Assembly (NCBI GenBank): GCA_036561005.1
Contig: DATBQE010000217.1
Span: 1 to 64,000, forward strand
Origin: PKWO01 sp036561005
Lineage (GTDB): Bacteria > Pseudomonadota > Gammaproteobacteria > Burkholderiales > Burkholderiaceae_D
Reading direction: 5' to 3'
DNA length: 64,000 nucleotides
Part shown: positions 1 through 8,035 of the stretch, piece by piece
How positions within the stretch are numbered: position 1 is the stretch's first letter
How the letters are laid out: each line of letters opens with the position of its first letter
Notes under the pieces: model-generated
What the model was told of the DNA's origin: nothing
The model's input: only the letters and a program-made list of their open reading frames with translations
Database searches by the model: none
Made by a program: the position numbers and the translations under genes

Positions 1-141
1 GGTGTGGGAAGAGGAAAACCCAAGACTATACTAGGTTTCAACGCAAATCTCAATGCTTTCAAGCGCTTACCCCGAATTTCGACATGCAAAGCGTACTTTT
101 CGCAGCCGCAAGGCAATGATTTGCTTGCAATTGTCGTAAGC

Positions 142-157
142 CTGTATAAAAATACAG
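142..157. promoter_or_regulatory. SOS box 1 of lexA (LexA operator)
   Basis: CTGTATAAAAATACAG matches the gammaproteobacterial-type LexA operator CTGT-N8-ACAG, with an AT-rich spacer. It lies 72 bases before the lexA start and one base from a second box, as expected for lexA autoregulation. Confidence 0.9.
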
Positions 158-158
158 C

Positions 159-174
159 CTGTGCATATGCACAG
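159..174. promoter_or_regulatory. SOS box 2 of lexA (LexA operator)
   Basis: CTGTGCATATGCACAG is a perfect 16-base palindrome with the CTGT-N8-ACAG pattern. Its centre is 17 bases from the first box, so two LexA dimers would sit on nearly adjacent turns of the helix. Confidence 0.88.
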
Positions 175-229
175 CTAGTGTGACGTTTGCACTGGCTTCG
201 ACAACACGCTCAGGACTGCCCTCGACACC

Positions 230-898
230 ATGATCAAACTTACTGCCCGCCAGGAACAAATCCTCAACCTGATCAAGGACGCCATCGAGAACACCGGCTT
301 CCCCCCTACCCGTGCTGAAATAGCAACAGAATTGGGCTTCAAGTCTGCCAATGCCGCTGAGGAACACTTGCAAGCCCTGGCACGCAAGGGTGCCATCGAA
401 ATCTCGCCGGGCACATCGCGCGGCATCCGCCTGTGCGGCGACCTTGGCGCAGAACGCGGAGCCGACCGCTTCATGGGCAGCCAGATGGCACTGCCGCATC
501 CGATGCTGCTGCAATTGAATCTCCCGCTGATCGGCCGTGTTGCTGCGGGCTCGCCCATTCTTGCGCAAGAACACATCGAAGCGAATTACAACGTCGACCC
601 CAACCTGTTTTCCGCCAAGCCTGATTATTTGCTCAAGGTGCGCGGCATGTCGATGCGCGATGCAGGCATCATGGATGGCGACTTGCTGGCCGTCAAAAAA
701 GCCGACTCGGCCCGCAATGGCCAGATCGTTGTTGCGCGCCTGGGCGATGATGTGACTGTTAAACGCTACCGCAAAACCGGCGGGCTGATCGAACTGCTGC
801 CGGAAAACCCAGACTTCAAGACCATCCGCGTGGAGGCCGAGCGCGACGAATTTGCGCTCGAGGGCCTGGCGGTCGGATTGCTGCGCGCCTGGGGTTGA
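230..898 (+). CDS. lexA: LexA repressor
   Basis: LexA represses the SOS DNA-damage regulon and cleaves itself when stimulated by RecA filaments. Residues 1-65 form the winged helix-turn-helix, and residues about 100-222 the S24 peptidase-like domain. The cleavage pair is Ala106-Gly107 in GRVAAGSP, the nucleophile is Ser141 in RGMSMRD and the general base is Lys178 in DVTVKRY. All are present, so the protein should be functional. At 222 residues it is longer than the 202-residue E. coli protein, mainly in the linker. ATG at 230 gives a complete DNA-binding domain. Two SOS boxes upstream show autoregulation. Confidence 0.97.
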   Translation: MIKLTARQEQILNLIKDAIENTGFPPTRAEIATELGFKSANAAEEHLQALARKGAIEISPGTSRGIRLCGDLGAERGADRFMGSQMALPHPMLLQLNLPLIGRVAAGSPILAQEHIEANYNVDPNLFSAKPDYLLKVRGMSMRDAGIMDGDLLAVKKADSARNGQIVVARLGDDVTVKRYRKTGGLIELLPENPDFKTIRVEAERDEFALEGLAVGLLRAWG

Positions 899-919
899 AT
901 GGCATTGGCCGAATAAACA

Positions 920-1537
920 ATGAGCGACTTCCTGCTATACGGCAACCGCGAATCGGGACATAGCTACAAGGTCAGGCTGATGCTGACCGTGGCTCGCGTT
1001 CCGCATCGCTATGAAGAAATCGACTTGATGCTGCCGCGCGCGCAGCGCCCGGAACCTTTCCGCTCGCAGTCCGCTTTCGGCGAAGTGCCGGTGCTTATGC
1101 ACGGCGGGCAAGCATTGGTGCAATCCGATGCCATCCTGCACTACCTGGCAGGACACCTGCAGGCTTTCGGCGGCGAATCCGCGACCCGCCTTGACCGCGC
1201 GCGTGAATGGCTGTTCTGGGAAGCGAACCGCATCGGTTTTTCCTTCCCGCACCTGCGCTTTGCGAGAAAGTTTGCACCGGAGCAGTACCCGGCCGACGTT
1301 GTTGCCTGGCTGCGCCAACGTTTCGATCAGGATATTGCGCGACTTGAGGCTGAACTTTCCGATGGGCGGCGCTTCATTCTCGACGATAAAGCGAGCATCG
1401 CCGACTTTGCGCTGTGCGGTTATCTGTTTTGGTCGGAGCAGGCGGCCTTGGCGTTGCCGCCGCATGTCGCTTCCTGGCTAGGCAACATCAGCACCCTTCC
1501 CGGCTGGCAGGCGCCTTACGATTTGATGCGTCCATAA
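920..1537 (+). CDS. glutathione S-transferase family protein
   Basis: This is a 205-residue soluble GST-fold protein. The N-terminal thioredoxin-like domain (residues 1-80) contains GEVPVL around 54-59, with the cis-proline that contacts glutathione, and QSD at 68-70, which binds the gamma-glutamyl group. The rest is the all-helical C-terminal domain. It follows lexA after 21 bases, so read-through from the SOS promoter is possible, though nothing else ties it to DNA repair. The substrate cannot be told from sequence. Confidence 0.85.
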   Translation: MSDFLLYGNRESGHSYKVRLMLTVARVPHRYEEIDLMLPRAQRPEPFRSQSAFGEVPVLMHGGQALVQSDAILHYLAGHLQAFGGESATRLDRAREWLFWEANRIGFSFPHLRFARKFAPEQYPADVVAWLRQRFDQDIARLEAELSDGRRFILDDKASIADFALCGYLFWSEQAALALPPHVASWLGNISTLPGWQAPYDLMRP

Positions 1538-1613
1538 ATACTGTTGCCGCGTCATACATCGCAGACCTTCGTAGAGTGCCGCCCCACCCTGCCAAACGTC
1601 GACAGATGCATGC

Positions 1614-2372
1614 TTATTTTTTGCGCGGCGCTAGTATCTGTTTGGCAATGCCGCGCAAAATATTGACTTCCTCAACTTCCAGCTGGGTGCGTGAAAACAG
1701 GCGTTTCAGGCGCGGCATCAATTTCTTTGGATTGTTTGCATCGAGGAAGTCGATGGCAACCAATGCTTCTTCCAGATGCGCATACATCCCTTCAATTTGC
1801 GCCAGCCCTGCCGTCTGCCCCTGAAAACCGATCTCAGTCTGCACCGGCACGCCATCAACGGCAGCCATGCGGCATTCATAGGTCAGCACCTGCACGGCCT
1901 GGGCCAGGTTCAGCGATGAATACACGGGGTTGGCCGGAATATTGATCAAGACGTTGCACTTTTCGACGATCTCATTGGGCAGGCCGAAGCGTTCATTGCC
2001 GAATACCAGAGCAAGGTTCAGCGTGGCATCTGACGCCGCTTGGGTCGCCAACTGGCGCGGCGTGACGATGGGAGGGGAAAATTCACGCAGTCGTGCACTG
2101 ACGGCGGCGGCAAAGTTGCAGCCTTCCAGCGCCTCGGCCATGGAGCCGACCACGCGCGCCGCCTCCATGACATCCTGCGCGCCACTGGCGAAGGCGATTG
2201 CCTCGTCTTGCTGCCGGGCGTCTGCAAAGCGCGGTTTGACCAGTACCAGCTCGGAAAAACCCATGGTTTTCATGGCGCGCGCAGCCGCACCGATATTGCC
2301 GGGGCGGCTGGTTTCCACCAGCACCACGCGCAGGCGTTTGAAAAGAGAAGTGTCGGATTCTGGCTGATTCAT
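1614..2372 (-). CDS. trmJ: tRNA (cytidine/uridine-32-2'-O)-methyltransferase TrmJ
   Basis: This SPOUT-class methyltransferase puts a 2'-O-methyl group on position 32 of the tRNA anticodon loop. The trefoil-knot motifs are visible: SRPGNIGAAAR at 22-32, FGNERFGL at 124-131 and YSSLNLAQAV at 151-160. The 252-residue length is typical of the TrmJ branch of the TrmH family. It is divergent from suhB across 118 bases. E. coli has the same trmJ/suhB neighbourhood, which supports the assignment. Confidence 0.9.
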   Translation of the reverse strand: MNQPESDTSLFKRLRVVLVETSRPGNIGAAARAMKTMGFSELVLVKPRFADARQQDEAIAFASGAQDVMEAARVVGSMAEALEGCNFAAAVSARLREFSPPIVTPRQLATQAASDATLNLALVFGNERFGLPNEIVEKCNVLINIPANPVYSSLNLAQAVQVLTYECRMAAVDGVPVQTEIGFQGQTAGLAQIEGMYAHLEEALVAIDFLDANNPKKLMPRLKRLFSRTQLEVEEVNILRGIAKQILAPRKK

Positions 2373-2490
2373 TTAAAATGTTGCTTTTCGCGGTCTAATA
2401 ACACTTAGCTTACCGCATCGCTCCTTAATTCATCCACGCGGTTCTTTGATGCTCATTGAGCAATAGTGCCGCCATTTTAACGGAAACATC

Positions 2491-3282
2491 ATGCATCCCA
2501 TGCTCAACACGGCAATCAAGGCTGCTCGCCGCGCCGCTGCCATCATCAATCGCGCATCCTTCGACCTCGACCGCGTCAAGGTCACCGAAAAGGGTCACAA
2601 GGACTTCGTCACCGAAGTCGACCAGGCGGCCGAGCAGGCAATCATTGAGGTGTTGATCGGCGCCTACCCCGACCACGCGGTGCTGGGCGAAGAATCGGGC
2701 CCGTCGGCCAATCTGCATGATGAAAACGAAAACGTCTGGATCATCGATCCGCTCGACGGCACCACCAACTTTATTCACGGCTTCCCTCAATATTGCGTCT
2801 CGATCGCCTTGCAGCATCGCGGCCAGATCACCCAGGCCGTGGTCTACGATCCGACGCGCAACGATTTGTTTACCGCCACCAAGGGCGCCGGCGCCTTCCT
2901 CAACGAAAAGCGCCTGCGCGTGACCAAGCGCGACAGAATCGGTGACGCCCTGATCGGCACCGGCTTCATGTACCGCGACAAGGAAGGCATGGACGAATAC
3001 CTGAAAATGTTCCGCGTCATGACGGAAAACAGCGCCGGCCTGCGCCGCGCCGGTGCCGCTGCGCTCGACCTGGCCTATGTCGCAGCCGGGCGCCTCGATG
3101 GATTCTTCGAAAAGGGTTTGAAGCCTTGGGACATGGCTGCGGGTTCCTTGCTGGTCACGGAAGCGGGCGGCATCATGGGCACCTTCGACGGCGAGTCGGA
3201 CTACCTGTACAAGGGCAACGCCATAGCCGCCACGCCCAAAGTGTTCGGACAAATGATTCCACTGCTGGCGCCGTTTGTTTGA
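2491..3282 (+). CDS. suhB: inositol-1-monophosphatase SuhB
   Basis: SuhB is a Mg-dependent phosphatase of the inositol monophosphatase family. In E. coli it also serves as a Nus factor in rRNA transcription. Metal-binding motifs are GEESG near residue 67, DPLDGTTNF at 86-94 and WDMAAG near residue 212. The length of 263 residues is normal. The ATG is preceded by a modest GGAAA Shine-Dalgarno. A perfect 10-bp hairpin lies after the stop at 3320-3346, without a T-run. Confidence 0.93.
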   Translation: MHPMLNTAIKAARRAAAIINRASFDLDRVKVTEKGHKDFVTEVDQAAEQAIIEVLIGAYPDHAVLGEESGPSANLHDENENVWIIDPLDGTTNFIHGFPQYCVSIALQHRGQITQAVVYDPTRNDLFTATKGAGAFLNEKRLRVTKRDRIGDALIGTGFMYRDKEGMDEYLKMFRVMTENSAGLRRAGAAALDLAYVAAGRLDGFFEKGLKPWDMAAGSLLVTEAGGIMGTFDGESDYLYKGNAIAATPKVFGQMIPLLAPFV

Positions 3283-3416
3283 TCCCGGCTGTGCCGATTG
3301 CCCATTGACTCAACGATTCAACGCCTGCGTACGTTGCGCAGGCGTTGACCAGGCGCCCTGTCGAAAACCTCGTTTGCATCAAATCTGATCAAAGTTCCAA
3401 GCAATTGCGCGACACC

Positions 3417-3425
3417 TGTTATACT
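3417..3425 (+). promoter_or_regulatory. putative extended -10 promoter of rhlE
   Basis: TGTTATACT matches an extended -10 (TGnTATAAT) and is the best promoter-like match in the 264-base gap before rhlE. No good -35 is seen at normal spacing. Use of this site would give a leader of about 115 bases. Confidence 0.4.
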
Positions 3426-3546
3426 AGCGCACCGCGGCAAGCCCTCCAGTCATTCTTGTCGCCTGCATAGTTTCCCAGCGTGCTAATCCTTTTCGCCTGC
3501 GACTGGCGCCTCCACGGCGACAGGGCGATATCTCAATAGAGTCCAC

Positions 3547-4902
3547 ATGTCATTTTCAGCATTAGGCCTGACCGATGAAATCGTTCGCGCCGTAACCGAG
3601 CATGGTTACACTGTTCCTACACCCATTCAGGCGCAAGCCATTCCTGCAGTCCTGGCCGGCGGCGATCTGCTGGCCGGCGCACAAACCGGCACCGGCAAGA
3701 CTGCCGGTTTCACGCTGCCCATCCTGCAACGCTTGTCAACTGCCGCCGGTGCACCCAAGACGACCGGCGCCAGCCGCCCCTTGCGCGCCCTAATCCTGAC
3801 CCCGACGCGCGAACTCGCGGCGCAGGTTGAGGAAAGTGTCCGCACCTACGGCAAATACCTGAAGCTGACCTCGGCCTGCATTTTCGGCGGCGTGGGCATC
3901 AATCCGCAGATCAAACTGTTGAAGCATGGCGTCGACATTCTTGTCGCCACGCCGGGCCGCCTGCTTGACCACATGCAACAAGGCACGGTCAATCTGAACA
4001 ACATCGAAATCCTGGTGCTCGACGAAGCCGACCGCATGCTCGACATGGGTTTCATCCGCGACATCCGCAAGATTCTCGCCGTGTTGCCGAAGAAACGGCA
4101 AAACCTGCTGTTCTCGGCCACCTTCTCCGACGAAATCAAGACACTCGCCGACGGCTTGCTCAATGCGCCAGCCATGATCGAAGTGGCACGGCGCAATTCG
4201 ACGGTGGAAATCATTGCCCAGAAAATCCATCCGGTCGATCGCGACAAGAAGCATCCCTTGTTGGCGCACCTGATCAAGACTCATCAATGGACCCAGATCC
4301 TGGTGTTCACACGCACCAAGCACGGCGCCAACAAGCTGGTCGAGCAACTGGAAAAAGACGGCATCACCGGCATGGCAATCCACGGCAACAAGAGCCAGTC
4401 GGCGCGCACCAAGGCGCTGTCCGAGTTCAAGGAAGGCAAGCTGCAAGTGCTGGTTGCTACCGACATCGCCGCACGCGGCATCGATATCGACCAATTGCCG
4501 CATGTGGTCAACTACGATTTGCCCAACGTGCCGGAAGACTATGTGCACCGCATCGGCCGCACCGGCCGCGCCGGCGCAACAGGCGAAGCGGTTTCGCTGG
4601 TTTGTGTCGACGAGCAAGACATGCTGCGCGACATCGAAAAACTCATCAAGCGTTCGCTGCCGAAGGAAATCGTACCGGGCTTTGAGCCTGATCCGAATGC
4701 GAAACCGCAACCAATCCAGCTGCGCAGCCAGAATGCGCCAGGCCGGCGTCCTCAAGGCCGCAGCGGCAGTGGTGGCGGGGCAAAATCAGGCAGTACTTCG
4801 GCACCGGGGACAAAGCGGACGCAGGGACCAGCCAAGGCGCACGGCCAGGCCAGTTCGTTCAAGCCGGCCGCACCGCACCGTTCCGGCGGACGCGGAAGGT
4901 GA
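3547..4902 (+). CDS. rhlE: DEAD-box ATP-dependent RNA helicase RhlE
   Basis: This RNA helicase acts in ribosome assembly and RNA decay. The RecA-like core shows the Q motif (PTPIQAQAIP near 24), motif I AQTGTGKT at 45-52, motif Ia PTRELA, motif II DEAD at 159-162, motif III SAT near 190 and motif VI HRIGRTGRAG near 335. After residue 385 there is a basic Gly/Ser/Arg/Pro-rich tail of about 65 residues, typical of RhlE-group proteins and likely to bind RNA. It is tail-to-tail with the secretion ATPase, 40 bases apart. Confidence 0.93.
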   Translation: MSFSALGLTDEIVRAVTEHGYTVPTPIQAQAIPAVLAGGDLLAGAQTGTGKTAGFTLPILQRLSTAAGAPKTTGASRPLRALILTPTRELAAQVEESVRTYGKYLKLTSACIFGGVGINPQIKLLKHGVDILVATPGRLLDHMQQGTVNLNNIEILVLDEADRMLDMGFIRDIRKILAVLPKKRQNLLFSATFSDEIKTLADGLLNAPAMIEVARRNSTVEIIAQKIHPVDRDKKHPLLAHLIKTHQWTQILVFTRTKHGANKLVEQLEKDGITGMAIHGNKSQSARTKALSEFKEGKLQVLVATDIAARGIDIDQLPHVVNYDLPNVPEDYVHRIGRTGRAGATGEAVSLVCVDEQDMLRDIEKLIKRSLPKEIVPGFEPDPNAKPQPIQLRSQNAPGRRPQGRSGSGGGAKSGSTSAPGTKRTQGPAKAHGQASSFKPAAPHRSGGRGR

Positions 4903-4942
4903 TCGATAGCGGGCGGCAAGAATAGCCGGCCGCTACAAGTCG

Positions 4943-6706
4943 TCACATGCAGGCGCGGTAAATTTCACCAATCGAAACCAGCTTGGCGCGCGCCTGCGCC
5001 ACCCCATTGATCGGCAAGGGCACCATGCCCTGCTTGATCGCAATGGCTCGATATACGTCGCTCGCCACGCCTGCCCGCACTTGCTCGCGCAGCGCGTCGG
5101 ACATGACCAGCAATTCGTAGATCGCGATCCTGCCCTTGAAGCCGGTTTGCCGGCAATGCGGGCAACCTGCGCCGCGATAAAACACCTCGTCCTCAGCCAA
5201 CCCGAGATTCTTGCGCATGAGGGGCGGCACCTCTTCTTCGCATAGACATTGATCGCAATTGCGCCTGATCAGGCGTTGCGCCAGCACGCCTATCACTGCT
5301 GAACGGATCATGTAGGGCGCTATGCCGATTTCCATCAGGCGCACCAGCGTGCTCGGTGCGTCATTGGTATGCAAAGTGCTGAAAACCAGGTGGCCGGTCA
5401 ACGCGCTTTCTATCGCAATCTTGCAGGTCTCCACGTCGCGCATCTCGCCTATCATGATCACGTCAGGATCGTGGCGCAGGATGTGGCGCAAGGCTTGCGG
5501 AAAACCGAAGTCGATTTGCTGGTTGACCTGAATCTGCCGCGTGGAAGCCAGCTCGTACTCGATCGGGTCCTCGACCGTAATCACGTTGATGTTGGCGGCG
5601 CGCTCCACTGCCTGCAAGGCCGCATACAAGGTCGTGGATTTGCCCGATCCGGTCGGTCCCGTCACCAGAACGATGCCGTAGCTGCGCCTTAGCAGATCGA
5701 GAAACATTTCCTTGTCGCGCTCGCCGAATCCGATCTCGTCAATCGAGCGCAGGCCTTCACTCTTGTTCAATACACGAATCACCACGCTTTCGCCGTATTG
5801 CACGGGAATGATGGAAATGCGCAGATCTATCGTTTGCGCCTCATCCTTGATACGTATGCGCCCATCCTGGCCCAGGCGATGTTCGGCAATATTGAGGCCC
5901 GACAAAATCTTGATGCGGCTGACCACAGCGGGCAGCAAGCCCCGGGAATACTGGCGTATGCTGACCAGGGCGCCGTCTATGCGATACAGTAACTCGAAAT
6001 TCTTCTCGGCCGGCCGTATATGAATGTCGGAAGCATGCTGCGCAATGGCATCGTGCAAAATCAAATTCACCAATTGCACCAGAGGCGCCTTGTTGGCAAG
6101 CTGTTCCGCATCTTTCCAGATGCGACTTTCATCGTTCGATGCATCGCCGGCCACCTCCAGCATGGCAAGATTCTGCGCATAGGCCGGCTCGCGGTACACC
6201 TTGTCAATCGCAATTTTGAGTTCGTCTTGCGCGGCAAGCACCAGGCGAAGCGGGCGACCTACCGTAAAACGCAGGAGCTCCAGATCAACGCTCGGCGGCA
6301 GGCTGTGCACTGCGATCACCACCGTGTCGCCGTCAAACATCAACGGCAAAGCATCCAGCGCATGCGCGAGGTCGGCCGAAATCAATGCGCTCGCATGCGG
6401 ATCAATGTCGAACTCGGTCAGGCTCACGCGCGGCACGTCAAGTTCGCTAATCAAGGCTCGATTGACCGCCGCCGGTGTGGCGGCGCCCATTTCAACCAAT
6501 ATGTCGCCCAACCGCTTGCCCGGCGCGGTGCGTTGCATGTGCAAAGCCTCGCGCAACGCGACAGCCGTAATGGCATCGTCGTTGAGCAGATTTTGCCCAA
6601 TCTTGTGATGGTCGGTCATATGGCGGCTCAATAATTCGCCCAACTCTTTTCCGTTGCGCGCGACCAGAGACTCCCCCTGCGCGGGGATTCGATGTACGGA
6701 TATCAT
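4943..6706 (-). CDS. GspE/PilB-family secretion or pilus ATPase
   Basis: This is a hexameric ATPase of the type II secretion/type IV pilus class, with 587 residues. An N-terminal MshEN/T2SSE-N-like region (about 40-180) precedes the ATPase. The catalytic motifs are Walker A GPTGSGKST at 350-358, Asp box EDPIEYE at 379-385, Walker B DPDVIMIGEMRD at 413-424 and His box HLVFSTLHTNDA at 439-450. Two CxxC pairs (CDQC and CPHC) form the zinc knuckle. No platform protein, pilin or secretin gene is nearby, so the partner machine must be encoded elsewhere. Which system it serves cannot be decided here. Confidence 0.88.
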   Translation of the reverse strand: MISVHRIPAQGESLVARNGKELGELLSRHMTDHHKIGQNLLNDDAITAVALREALHMQRTAPGKRLGDILVEMGAATPAAVNRALISELDVPRVSLTEFDIDPHASALISADLAHALDALPLMFDGDTVVIAVHSLPPSVDLELLRFTVGRPLRLVLAAQDELKIAIDKVYREPAYAQNLAMLEVAGDASNDESRIWKDAEQLANKAPLVQLVNLILHDAIAQHASDIHIRPAEKNFELLYRIDGALVSIRQYSRGLLPAVVSRIKILSGLNIAEHRLGQDGRIRIKDEAQTIDLRISIIPVQYGESVVIRVLNKSEGLRSIDEIGFGERDKEMFLDLLRRSYGIVLVTGPTGSGKSTTLYAALQAVERAANINVITVEDPIEYELASTRQIQVNQQIDFGFPQALRHILRHDPDVIMIGEMRDVETCKIAIESALTGHLVFSTLHTNDAPSTLVRLMEIGIAPYMIRSAVIGVLAQRLIRRNCDQCLCEEEVPPLMRKNLGLAEDEVFYRGAGCPHCRQTGFKGRIAIYELLVMSDALREQVRAGVASDVYRAIAIKQGMVPLPINGVAQARAKLVSIGEIYRACM

Positions 6707-7046
6707 ATTTTTATATTTTGTAAATCAACACCAGGCTCGGACACCGAACCGCCACAGCCACCGGACGGAAGCCATGAAAGCTCGAATTCCAATACAAGAT
6801 TACAGGAATCGTGTTTCGGTAAATTGATGTGAATCAACCAGCAGCCGAATTCGGGCCTTCAGGCCCAACTTCGGGCCGGACCAGTGAAATATCCGGGTTA
6901 GATATGCACGACAATCTCGCTTAGAATTGAGGGCGCCTTTGAAATTGCGGCGTACGGCTCAGTCGCCGACGTTACAGGTCCGCTGTTGATGAAATTGCCA
7001 GACCGCCAGCATATTTTGAGCACTCCTCTCAATGTAAATATCGAAA
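6707..7046. other. 340-base gap without a recognised gene
   Basis: This gap lies upstream of both the secretion ATPase (minus) and the orphan protein (plus). It is AT-rich at 6705-6730, where a minus-strand promoter could sit. A small hairpin (GGGCC-TTCA-GGCCC) is at 6854-6867. No coding signal is seen, and the Shine-Dalgarno before 7047 is poor. Confidence 0.5.
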
Positions 7047-7838
7047 ATGGCCACTCACGCCGACAAGGAACCGAAAAGCCAGCCCAGCCCAGCCGTGAAC
7101 TCCCGTGGCGGAAGTGACGCCGCGCTGCATTTCGTCGACAATCGCGCGGAGGCGACGGCGCAAAGACGGCGGCAGGACAAGGTGGATGACAGTGCCCAGG
7201 TGAAGCAGCAGGCAACGACGAATCGTATCCTGCAATGGAGGCAAGCCGTTCCGCTTGCCGGGCCGGCATTTGGGAAGAGCATGATCGCGCAACTGGTTTC
7301 GAAAAGAGGGCCGGCGGGCACCGATATCGAGGTCACTGAAATCCCTGATGGCTATGTGCCAGGCTGCCTGGACAGCGTGGATGGCGTCGTAAAATTCTAC
7401 CGCCGCAGCGATGGCATTACCGAGGGGTGGAACGATACCGACCTGTTTTATACCGTGGATGAAGGAAATCTGGTGCAACTCACCACGGAGACCGTCAATA
7501 CTCATTGGGACCAGAAATACCCAAATTTCGCAAAAGCGAGTGGCCCCGACTGGACAAGAAATTGCGAGGAATACGCAACCGGAGGCGGTGAACCAGGCAC
7601 CAAATTGGGCGACTATACCAATGCCGAGCAACTCGACGCATTGCTAGGCGGGAATGGCAGCTACGTACTCCATTTGAGCTACCACTGGATGAAAGTGGAG
7701 AAAACGGGGGCTGATGCATTCACCATCCGTCAGAAAGATGGTGAAAGCGCCGTCTACACTAAGAATTTCAACAAAGCCGACGTGTTGGAATACATCCTGG
7801 GCATAAGATCGGCCGGCGGCGCGGTACATCGAGGCTGA
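7047..7838 (+). CDS. orphan protein with VDNR-type toxin-cargo N-terminus
   Basis: This 263-residue protein has no signal peptide or membrane segment. Residues 28-54 (FVDNRAEATAQRRRQ... then SAQVKQ) match a short module I recall from many bacterial proteins of the DUF4157 / contractile-injection-cargo type, normally VDNRPEA-AQRKLQ. The C-terminal 130 residues form a compact domain in which Cys173 (TRNCEEY), His213 (LSYHWMKVE) and Asp231 (QKDGES) occur in the order of a papain-like triad; that reading is speculative. No injection-system or immunity gene is nearby. The weak Shine-Dalgarno and isolated position suggest acquisition. The function is unknown. Confidence 0.7.
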   Translation: MATHADKEPKSQPSPAVNSRGGSDAALHFVDNRAEATAQRRRQDKVDDSAQVKQQATTNRILQWRQAVPLAGPAFGKSMIAQLVSKRGPAGTDIEVTEIPDGYVPGCLDSVDGVVKFYRRSDGITEGWNDTDLFYTVDEGNLVQLTTETVNTHWDQKYPNFAKASGPDWTRNCEEYATGGGEPGTKLGDYTNAEQLDALLGGNGSYVLHLSYHWMKVEKTGADAFTIRQKDGESAVYTKNFNKADVLEYILGIRSAGGAVHRG

Positions 7839-8035
7839 GTCGGATAACGCGCAGAGCCTGGCAAACCGGTGGGTCGCGCCCCTATTCTCCGTCGGAATCA
7901 AAACGCCTCCGCGCCGTGATCGAAGCGGGCTCACCGCAACCGCCAATTCCATGCGTCCGACGATGGCTCATTTAGCGTCCTACCGCACAAGGTATGCTAC
8001 ATTCACGCCGGAACAGCCAGACAAAGCAAAATAAG

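Noticed and set aside
3320..3346. 10-pair hairpin after suhB as a rho-independent terminator
   Set aside because: The stem is perfect but no T-run follows on either strand, so I do not call it a terminator.
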